The translations under genes were made by a program, and so were the position numbers. A stretch of 64,000 bases of DNA, taken from contig NZ_JAHBBW010000001.1 in assembly GCF_018390535.1 (NCBI RefSeq), positions 1-64,000 on the forward strand, read 5' to 3'. Positions 53,758 through 60,269 of this stretch are shown piece by piece; position 1 is the first letter of the stretch; every line of letters starts with the position of its first letter. This DNA comes from Bacteroides propionicigenes (GTDB taxonomy: Bacteria; Bacteroidota; Bacteroidia; Bacteroidales; Bacteroidaceae). Below the pieces are notes generated by a model. That model was not told the DNA's origin. It did not search any database and saw only the letters and a program-made list of their open reading frames with translations.

Positions 53758-55161
53758 ATGGCAACAAAATCAAGCATACATATCAAGCCTTGCAACATCG
53801 CATCGAGCGAGGCGCACAACCGAAGGACTGCCGAGTATATGCGTAATATCGGGGAGTCCAGAATCTATGTCGTTCCCGAACTTTCCACCGATAACGAACA
53901 GTGGATAAATCCCGACTTCGGCACTCCCGAACTGCGGACGCACTATGACAATATCAAGCGGATGGTCAAGGAAAAGACCGGACGTGCCATGCAGGAAAAG
54001 GAAAGGGAACGCAAGGGAAAGAATGGAAAGATTATCAAGGTGGCGGGATGTTCACCCATCCGTGAAGGAGTATTGCTTATCAGACCGGACACCACACTGG
54101 CTGATGTACGCAAATTCGGTGAAGAGTGTCAAAGACGCTGGGGCATCACTCCGCTACAGATTTTCCTGCACAAAGACGAAGGGCATTGGCTGAACGGTCA
54201 GCCGGAAGCGGAAGACAAAGAGTGCTTCCAAGTCGGTAACAGATGGTTCAAGCCGAACTATCATGCCCATATCGTTTTCGACTGGATGAACCACGAAACC
54301 GGGAAGAGCCGAAAGCTCAATGACGAGGATATGGCAACTATGCAGACCCTTGCTTCCGATATTCTCCTGATGGAACGTGGGCAGGCAAAAGCTGTTACAG
54401 GTAAAGAGCATTTGGAACGGAACGATTTTATCATTGAGAAACAGAAAGCCGAACTGCAACGTATAGAGGAAACCAAGCGACACAAGGAGCAACAGGTAAG
54501 CCTCGCCGAGCAGGAACTCAAACAGGTAAAAGCAGAGATACGTACGGACAAACTCAAAAGTGCAGCTACCGATGTAGCCACAGCCATAACCAGCAGTGTA
54601 GGTTCTCTTTTCGGAAGCGGTAAATTAAAAGATTTGGAACAATCTAACGAGAATTTACGTCATGAAATTGCCAAACGTGACAAGAGCATTGATGAATTAA
54701 AAGCCAAGATGCAGCAAATGCAGGAACAGCACGGCAAACAGATTCGTAATATACAGGGAATACATAATCAAGAGCTTGAAGCTAAAGACAAGGAAATATC
54801 ACGATTGAATACCATTCTCGAAAAAGCATTATGCTGGTTCCCATTGCTCAAAGAAATGCTGAGAATGGAAAAATTATGCTATGTCACTGGTTTTACCAAG
54901 GGGATGGTTGATTCTCTTTTATACAAAAGGGAAGCTCTCAGATGTAGTGGAAAAATCTATTCCGAAGAATATAGACAGAGATTTGAAACAAAAAATGTAA
55001 TTTTCAAAATTGAACGAAGCCCGATCAATAAGAATAAATTGATGCTGACTATAAACCAACAGCCAATCAGCGAATGGTTCAAGGAACAATGGGAGAAGTT
55101 ACAGCAGCATCTGCGTAACTCAGTGCAGAAAGAACAAAAATCCAAAGGATTCAGAATGTAA
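53758..55161 (+). CDS. MobV-family relaxase
   Basis: 467 residues. Relaxase domain in the first 230 residues with the metal motif NYHAHIVFDWMN (HxH) and the LRTHYDNIKRMVKEKTGR and QIFLHKDEGHW segments of MobV/BmpH-type enzymes. A long coiled coil (about 245-365) and a C-terminal domain follow. Nicks oriT for mobilization by a helper conjugation system. Confidence 0.85.
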   Translation: MATKSSIHIKPCNIASSEAHNRRTAEYMRNIGESRIYVVPELSTDNEQWINPDFGTPELRTHYDNIKRMVKEKTGRAMQEKERERKGKNGKIIKVAGCSPIREGVLLIRPDTTLADVRKFGEECQRRWGITPLQIFLHKDEGHWLNGQPEAEDKECFQVGNRWFKPNYHAHIVFDWMNHETGKSRKLNDEDMATMQTLASDILLMERGQAKAVTGKEHLERNDFIIEKQKAELQRIEETKRHKEQQVSLAEQELKQVKAEIRTDKLKSAATDVATAITSSVGSLFGSGKLKDLEQSNENLRHEIAKRDKSIDELKAKMQQMQEQHGKQIRNIQGIHNQELEAKDKEISRLNTILEKALCWFPLLKEMLRMEKLCYVTGFTKGMVDSLLYKREALRCSGKIYSEEYRQRFETKNVIFKIERSPINKNKLMLTINQQPISEWFKEQWEKLQQHLRNSVQKEQKSKGFRM

Positions 55162-55171
55162 TCTGATAGTA

Positions 55172-55205
55172 TTTGATTGGATTTCAATAAAATTGACTAT
55201 CTTTG
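55172..55205 (+). promoter_or_regulatory. Promoter of the structured RNA
   Basis: TTTG at 55172-55175 (22-nt spacer) or TTG at 55177-55179 (18-nt), then TATCTTTG at 55198-55205. Transcription should start near 55212. Confidence 0.55.
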
Positions 55206-55211
55206 CAAGCG

Positions 55212-55470
55212 GATGGAGGTAACTCTGTCCAGACATATTAGAATTTTGAAGAAGCGTTATGCTTATCTTGTAAGTTAGAAACCTGAGAAACTTCGAACGT
55301 AGTACAAGGATAGCATAGTGGTTCTCACGCTATAGCGTGGGCTGCTATCACCATATCTGTACTACAAGGTTTTCTCAGGACCTCTAACTTAGGACGTGGG
55401 CATTTGCAGTTCCACGCTTCGTGGTTTAAACTAAAGGGTACTCAAGGAAGCTGCAAGACCCAATTCTCTT
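55212..55470 (+). ncRNA. Structured RNA or long 5' leader
   Basis: A 121-nt imperfect hairpin is formed by stacked perfect stems: TAAGTTAGA/TCTAACTTA (55271-55279, 55383-55391), CCTGAGAAA/TTTCTCAGG (55282-55290, 55371-55379), GTAGTACA/TGTACTAC (55299-55306, 55358-55365), GATAGCA/TGCTATC, and the palindrome CACGCTATAGCGTG at the tip (55326-55339). A second domain pairs TTGCAG/CTGCAA (55404-55456) around CCACG/CGTGG. The membrane protein starts 20 nt later, so it may be a regulatory leader. Confidence 0.55.
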
Positions 55471-55475
55471 TTATT

Positions 55476-55799
55476 ATGGAAATTATTTTTATTGGAATTG
55501 CCGTTATCTTAGGAATTTGGCTTCTATTTCATGCGGCTATATATTTATGGGTTTTATTCGAGGAATATGTTCTTCCTATACTCATATTTTGTGGAGTTGG
55601 CTCATTTTTCTTTTGGTTGATATTTTGGATATTTGGCATAAAAGAAATCTTTGGCATTTCTACCATGATTATAGGTGCTGTTATCGGTTTTATTCTATGG
55701 ATATGGATAACTTTTTTTGGCGACAATGGGGGACATAGCGATTATGAACATGAAGATATGGATCATGACATGCCGATTCATGTAAAAATAGACAATTAA
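55476..55799 (+). CDS. Small membrane protein with His/Asp-rich tail
   Basis: 107 residues from MEIIFIGIAVILGIW. Three hydrophobic segments (about 3-30, 34-55, 60-83) and a soluble tail HSDYEHEDMDHDMPIH with four His and many acidic residues, which might bind metal. No family recognised. It follows the structured RNA and precedes two lipoprotein genes on the same strand. Confidence 0.6.
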   Translation: MEIIFIGIAVILGIWLLFHAAIYLWVLFEEYVLPILIFCGVGSFFFWLIFWIFGIKEIFGISTMIIGAVIGFILWIWITFFGDNGGHSDYEHEDMDHDMPIHVKIDN

Positions 55800-55822
55800 T
55801 AACCCAATAAAAAAGAGTAAAT

Positions 55823-56629
55823 ATGAAAAAGTTTTGCTATTCGATTATCGGCTTATTTGTAATAGTTTTAGTAAGCAGTTGTAGTAATGGAAGTAAAGTG
55901 TTACAATCGCCTGAAGATGCCGTACGCGAAAGGTATGGGCTGCCGTGGCAAACAGAAGAAGAATATGAAGCCGCTTGCAAGTCTAACAGAAAGTTCCAAG
56001 GGCTTACACCCTTTACAGAGCTTCAAGAATGGTCGAAATATTATTATGAAGAAGATGCCGTATTCGAAGAAAAAGTCAAACAGTACGACATGATAAACAA
56101 TACGCTTCAAAAACTGGCATTCGGGGTGATGTATAACAAGGGCAATGATGAAAACGCAATGAAAAAACTACTCATAGAATCAGGCTATGGCGATAATGAA
56201 GAACAATGCAAAGCCCTTATCGAAGGATTGAAAAAAGACGGATTCCTAATGAAAGAGCTGAATGAAATGCGCTTAGCGCACAGAAAGCGTATCATGGCAG
56301 AGATAACCCCTCTGTGCGAGTCTCTAAATGATGAAGGGATTGCGTTTCAGGCAGAAAACAGAGAAGGGATAGAAAACAATGTCATCAAAGAAGCGTATGT
56401 TACTGCGAAACCAAAGGACTATGAAATACAACCGGGACAATGTCCCTTTAATTTCTATATCAAGGCATCAATGCTGAAAGACGTCTATGTGAGTAGTTGT
56501 TCGATATATAATAAGACATTTCTAATGCATGAAGACGGAGAAGATTTTATATCGGGCATAATAGGCTTTGAAGACTTGAGATTGTTTCCATTTATCACAG
56601 GAAAGTTAGTTACATTTAGGTATTTCTAA
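55823..56629 (+). CDS. Lipoprotein, 268 residues
   Basis: Signal peptide with lipobox VLVSSCSNGS (Cys20). Mature part helical and charged; no known domain recognised. Probably an outer membrane or periplasmic lipoprotein, in an operon with the flanking genes (23 and 18 bp gaps). Confidence 0.6.
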   Translation: MKKFCYSIIGLFVIVLVSSCSNGSKVLQSPEDAVRERYGLPWQTEEEYEAACKSNRKFQGLTPFTELQEWSKYYYEEDAVFEEKVKQYDMINNTLQKLAFGVMYNKGNDENAMKKLLIESGYGDNEEQCKALIEGLKKDGFLMKELNEMRLAHRKRIMAEITPLCESLNDEGIAFQAENREGIENNVIKEAYVTAKPKDYEIQPGQCPFNFYIKASMLKDVYVSSCSIYNKTFLMHEDGEDFISGIIGFEDLRLFPFITGKLVTFRYF

Positions 56630-56647
56630 TATTAAAACCAAGAAACA

Positions 56648-57280
56648 ATGAATATTAAGACATTTACTATTATCGCTATAGCATCATTTGCCGTTTTGTC
56701 AGTTACCGCATGCGGTGGGAAACAAAAAGCATCAATCGAAACCGAACAAACAGAAGAAACTTCAAAGACAGAAGTTATAGTGAGTGACAATAAACTTTTT
56801 ATTAACTCTGATTTGTATAACATGTCGGAAGAAAAAGTGATATTCAATGCGCACGGCAGACTAGATCCTGACAACCCATCCTTTGGTACAGACCACATAG
56901 ACCATTATCGCACTTTATTCGTTAAAGAAAATGGCGGATTGACCGTTGGCTATGTAGTTAAGACAACGAGAGGAATCACCCTGCAAACCGGGAAGACTTT
57001 CTATTTTTACAATGACTTATGTTTGAAGGAAAGAACAAGGGATCTTTACAATATTGTTGGGATGGTGAAAAACAATGGAGTCTTGATACCAATGAAAATC
57101 ACAATTGACGGAGAGGACAACCGCATCATGCTGGAATGTAAAGGAGATGAGACGCTTACATTCGTTCCGCTTCGTGGTGATGATTCCGAAATTGAATATA
57201 CGGTTCAAGCACTAAAAGATTATTGCTACAAGAACAAACTTACTATCCATGCTGTACCTTATCTGGAATTTACAAATTAA
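56648..57280 (+). CDS. Lipoprotein, 210 residues
   Basis: Signal peptide with lipobox LSVTACGGK (Cys22), then a Thr/Glu-rich linker and a beta-rich domain (NKLFINSDLYNMSEEKVIF onward). No family recognised. Last gene before a bidirectional terminator. Confidence 0.6.
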   Translation: MNIKTFTIIAIASFAVLSVTACGGKQKASIETEQTEETSKTEVIVSDNKLFINSDLYNMSEEKVIFNAHGRLDPDNPSFGTDHIDHYRTLFVKENGGLTVGYVVKTTRGITLQTGKTFYFYNDLCLKERTRDLYNIVGMVKNNGVLIPMKITIDGEDNRIMLECKGDETLTFVPLRGDDSEIEYTVQALKDYCYKNKLTIHAVPYLEFTN

Positions 57281-57352
57281 ACAACCCTAATATAGCGAAA
57301 TTCACTCTTTTAGTGAAATTGGGTAGTATAATTCCACAATGGTAAAAACAAA

Positions 57353-57393
57353 AGAGTCGTATCATTACTCATAAACGAGCTTGATACGACTCT
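57353..57393. terminator. Bidirectional terminator
   Basis: AGAGTCGTATCA (57353-57364) pairs perfectly with TGATACGACTCT (57382-57393) between convergent genes. T-rich sequence follows on the plus strand and TTTTGTTTTTACC on the minus strand. Confidence 0.75.
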
Positions 57394-57452
57394 TCTATTT
57401 AATTAGGTAACTACAATTCAAGAAGGTTGTTCTATTGGTTTATCAAAAATAA

Positions 57453-57911
57453 CTAATTCGTCAAATAGAAGACATAATCATAAATAGCCCAATCTTTATA
57501 TTTATAAATACCTTCTATCGGGAACTGTAATTTGCATTTCTTTTGGGCAGTTGAAAGTATAAGAGAAACATCGTCATCCGTAACTGTTAAGCCTTCAGGA
57601 AAAGCTAATGTAATATCAGTTATACAGCCATTTAAATCCGAATACAAAAAAATATTCATCCAACCTTTTACACCTTGAGACTTATATTTATTACAAATTT
57701 CATCTAAAAAAACTGATCCTTGCAAAATTACCGGAGGTGCATATAAACTTTCTTCTGCAAATGAGAAATTTCGGATAGACTCAGCTTTTTTCTCACTTGT
57801 ATTTGTAGATACATACACATTGTTACCGATACTTTTTCTTTCAAATATTGACTGCGCAACAGTATATTGAAATGCAAGAAAAGCAAATAAAAAAAACAAT
57901 ATCTTTTTCAT
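57453..57911 (-). CDS. Secreted hypothetical protein, 152 residues
   Basis: Signal peptide MKKILFFLFAFLAFQYTVAQ with signal peptidase I type end. The mature part (GWMNIFLYSDLNGCITDITLAF, KKCKLQFPIEGIYKYKDW) has a TonB-C-like alternation of strands and helices. Start placed at 57911 from the signal peptide. Ten bp downstream of the lipoprotein gene 57922, same strand. Confidence 0.6.
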   Translation of the reverse strand: MKKILFFLFAFLAFQYTVAQSIFERKSIGNNVYVSTNTSEKKAESIRNFSFAEESLYAPPVILQGSVFLDEICNKYKSQGVKGWMNIFLYSDLNGCITDITLAFPEGLTVTDDDVSLILSTAQKKCKLQFPIEGIYKYKDWAIYDYVFYLTN

Positions 57912-57921
57912 AACAGTAAAT

Positions 57922-58710
57922 TTAATAAAGTTTGAGTAATGAATTAATGCATGATGTACCATAGTCGTAATTGCCAAACTTATATCCTTTTCCACTATAT
58001 CCTCTACTATATTCTCCAAAAATATTGCTCCACTTTACGAATTCATTAATATCTATAGATGTAGGCTTCCCATTTGCACATATAGAAGCAACATACGTTT
58101 GAAATTCTCTTTCATATTGAGGTATTAAAGAAGGGTCAGTCAAGCCCGAAGTCCATAACGATTGATATGAAGGGTCACCATCTTCACCTTTAAAAGTCCA
58201 AGAATACCCAGCATGAATATATCTAATAATACCTTGATAAAAGGCTAATTCAAATTCCATCATACCTGTATCTCTTTTTTCCTTATCAGTATCTACTTTT
58301 TTACCCTGAACATCTCTTTGATACATGTGAATAAACTCATGTTCCATGCTGCTGGCTAAGATACCATAAGGAGGAAAAGCTAAACTTCCTTTTCTAAAAT
58401 ATGCCGACGCATATGTGTCATCCAAAAAGATAGTTCCAGCATAAGAAGTCTTATTGCGTACTGCTTCATCTATATTTCTATAGCAATTTATACTGGTCAT
58501 TTTTGCATAAGCATCATTAACTTCTTTAATTTCAGCAGAAGTTAATGTCGGAGCTCCTCCTGTAAATAACGATGCCAAATTAGCGTTTAAGGCAGTTGAA
58601 ACTGAACGGGTGCTTGGTTCAACATTACCTATAAATTCATCAACCTCATTAGTACAAGAAGACCAACATAGCCCAACGCATGTAAGTAAATACAAAATTT
58701 TCTTTTCCAT
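57922..58710 (-). CDS. Lipoprotein with HExxH metallopeptidase motif
   Basis: 262 residues. Lipobox CWSSCTNE (Cys19). The motif MEHEFIHMYQ contains HEFIH, the zinc-binding site of gluzincin/metzincin-type proteases; MMEFELAFYQ or a later acidic residue could provide the third ligand. Such basic-secretory-type or substrate-assisted peptidases are common as Bacteroides lipoproteins. Activity and substrate unknown. Confidence 0.55.
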   Translation of the reverse strand: MEKKILYLLTCVGLCWSSCTNEVDEFIGNVEPSTRSVSTALNANLASLFTGGAPTLTSAEIKEVNDAYAKMTSINCYRNIDEAVRNKTSYAGTIFLDDTYASAYFRKGSLAFPPYGILASSMEHEFIHMYQRDVQGKKVDTDKEKRDTGMMEFELAFYQGIIRYIHAGYSWTFKGEDGDPSYQSLWTSGLTDPSLIPQYEREFQTYVASICANGKPTSIDINEFVKWSNIFGEYSRGYSGKGYKFGNYDYGTSCINSLLKLY

Positions 58711-58984
58711 AAGAGATCTGATTTTTAAGGTTATTACAAAACAGGAAGACTGTCACTATTTATAAGCAACTAATCATCCATGTTAATATATTTTTAAATA
58801 ACAATTTTAGAAAAACAACTTAAATCGCTTACAGAAAGGATTAGATTATTTAATACTTTAAAATTTCAAAGGGGATGGAATGGAGTAACAAAATCGGGGT
58901 ATTCACAAAAACTCAAGGTACAAAACAACAAGCAATACAGAAAACACCATTAGTTTTCATGATATACTTACCGCTCATCAAAAG
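58711..58984. other. Intergenic region left of the second tmRNA
   Basis: No gene seen in 274 bp. It should hold the promoter of the minus-strand lipoprotein gene and the 3' flank of the element tmRNA; I find no clear terminator hairpin for the tmRNA here. Confidence 0.4.
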
Positions 58985-59379
58985 TGGACCTGGGGAGAAT
59001 CGAACTCCCGTCCAAACGAGGAAACCATATGCTTTCTACATGCTTATCTTTGCCTTCGGTTTTCGAGCATAAGCAAGACCAAAGCCACCAACCTATGCCT
59101 TATCTCCTAATATTTCGTAAGAGCTATGGAGAAGAACTCAAACTATCCCCGATTTTGCTGTGCCGCTTTATCAAACGCTTCGGAGCAAGAGCTTTTGAGC
59201 GACATCTCGTTTCCACCACTTTGGCAGAAATAAAGCTAATCTACTATACTTCGATTAAGCAGCGAGAGCATAATTTTCGTTGCCAGATAAAATTTTGATA
59301 ACTGAGATTTAAGTGGAAATTACCGACCCACTGCATGCTTACATACCATTCCAACTCGCTGTCAATTCCAGTCAAGCCC
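58985..59379 (-). ncRNA. ssrA: Second tmRNA, carried by GI-3 (tag GNENYALAA)
   Basis: A complete 395-nt tmRNA. Acceptor pairs GGGCTTG (5') with CAGGTCC (3'), with the discriminator A; the T arm is GGGAGTTCGATTCTCCC; a GACTGG D-like segment follows the acceptor. The tag frame (59255-59284) starts at GGC and reads GNENYALAA then TAA. Compared with the copy at 59590, the fourth acceptor pair changes from G-C to C-G on both sides, a compensatory change that argues for function. It has its own promoter. It would rescue stalled ribosomes and mark proteins with a different degradation tag. Confidence 0.9.
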
Positions 59380-59391
59380 AAAATGATATTT

Positions 59392-59422
59392 CAAAGTTAC
59401 GTATTTATTTGATAAGAACAAA
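59392..59422 (-). promoter_or_regulatory. Promoter of the GI-3 tmRNA
   Basis: Minus-strand TAACTTTG at 59392-59399, 19-nt spacer, TTTG at 59419-59422. Transcription should start within about 10 nt of the mature 5' end. Confidence 0.7.
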
Positions 59423-59536
59423 CAAAACAGCAAAAAATATAATAGAATACCAGGCATCATAATAGTTAAATTATTTAAGACTTGTAGGTAGTGCTTGATA
59501 TAAAGAATGATAATCAGACTATCACTTTTTATTTTA

Positions 59537-59555
59537 GGGTGTATTTCGGGGTGTA
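59537..59555. repeat. Arm-type site candidates, right end of GI-3
   Basis: GGGTGTA at 59537-59543 and 59549-59555, with the same 12-bp phasing as the pair at the left end. They lie between the element tmRNA and the attachment site, so the element tmRNA is inside GI-3. Confidence 0.65.
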
Positions 59556-59588
59556 AATCCTGTAACAATCTGATTATCAATCTTATTT

Positions 59589-59603
59589 GTGGAGCTGGAG
59601 GGA
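59589..59603. repeat. Right attachment site of GI-3 in ssrA
   Basis: GTGGAGCTGGAGGGA, the 3' end of the chromosomal tmRNA plus one base, identical to 48240-48254. Confidence 0.8.
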
Positions 59604-59983
59604 ATCGAACCCTCGTCCAAACGAGGAAATCATAAGCTTTCTACATGCTTATCTTTGCCTAAATTTTCGTGTAACGACAGAACCAAAGCCATCAACCGTT
59701 ACCTTATCCTCTAAAGTTTCATCCGCACTCCGAGGCAAGTACGAACTATCCCCGATGTAACTGCACCACTTTGCCGGAACGCTTCGGAGCAACAGCTTCC
59801 GAGTGATGTCTCGTCCCAACACCTTGTGTCGGGATTAAGCTAATCTACTATGATTCGATTAAGCAGCAAGAGCAAATTGTCTTTCGCCAGATAAAATTTT
59901 GAAGACTGAGATTTAAGTGCAAATCAACGACGCACTGCATGCTTACTTACCATTTCTGCCCGCTGTCAAATCCAGTCAACCCC
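59590..59983 (-). ncRNA. ssrA: Chromosomal tmRNA (tag GERQFALAA)
   Basis: 394 nt. Acceptor GGGGTTG with CAGCTCC, T arm GAGGGTTCGATTCCCTC, tag frame 59859-59888 starting at GGC and reading GERQFALAA then TAA. It is taken as the resident copy because the GI-3 attachment sequence and the displaced terminator at 48192 match its 3' end, not that of the other copy. A hairpin GATAATCAGA/TCTGATTATC downstream lies in GI-3 sequence and may serve as its terminator now. Confidence 0.93.
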
Positions 59984-60016
59984 AGATATTTATAACCTGC
60001 AGCAGTTATGTGGCGG

Positions 60017-60024
60017 CAAAGATA
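60017..60024 (-). promoter_or_regulatory. -7 element of chromosomal ssrA
   Basis: Minus-strand TATCTTTG about 34 nt before the tmRNA 5' end; no clear -33. Confidence 0.5.
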
Positions 60025-60067
60025 CGAATTAATTTCCGTATTATAATTCCTGTCCGGCAAATTATTT

Positions 60068-60139
60068 GTTTCAACGCACGAAACCGATAGTTTCATTGAA
60101 AAAAACTTTTAGTTTCAAAGGCTGGAACTATCAGTTTCA
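60068..60139 (+). promoter_or_regulatory. Four GTTTCA boxes at exact 22-bp spacing before the GH3 gene
   Basis: GTTTCA at 60068, 60090, 60112 and 60134, each 22 bp from the next (about two helical turns), three of them within AGTTTCA. A 12-bp palindrome TAGTCCGGACTA lies at 60186-60197 and a -7 TATCTTTG at 60227-60234. This looks like a multi-site operator for an activator of the GH3 gene. Confidence 0.6.
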
Positions 60140-60226
60140 ACCGTATGGAACAGAACTCTCCCATGTCATGGACAATAAATGTCCGTAGTCCGGACTATTT
60201 TGTCCTCCTCTGTTTCCGAAAATCCA

Positions 60227-60234
60227 TATCTTTG
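60227..60234 (+). promoter_or_regulatory. -7 element of the GH3 gene
   Basis: TATCTTTG, 35 nt before the start codon. No good -33 is seen, consistent with dependence on an activator at the upstream boxes. Confidence 0.55.
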
Positions 60235-60269
60235 ACACCCGAAGAAAACTATTAAAAGCATACCATACC

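Larger units (their letters stand above)
48240..59603. mobile_element. GI-3: mobilizable element integrated in ssrA, carrying its own tmRNA
   Basis: 11.4 kb between the 15-bp ssrA repeats. Integrase at the left, then a coiled-coil protein, DUF3853, RepA-like ATPase, primase, MobV relaxase (an order common in small Bacteroides mobilizable elements), a structured RNA, membrane and lipoprotein cargo, and a complete second tmRNA. Paired GGGTGTA repeats with the same 12-bp phasing occur near both ends (48372-48390 and 59537-59555), which supports these boundaries independently. Confidence 0.82.

Noticed and set aside
55404..55475. Upstream extension of the small membrane protein gene
   Set aside because: The extra 24 codons overlap the predicted RNA hairpin TTGCAG/CTGCAA and look non-coding; the Met at 55476 begins a natural membrane segment.
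58875..59298. Short plus-strand open frames over the second tmRNA
   Set aside because: The region is a clear minus-strand tmRNA; the frames are by-products of its structure.
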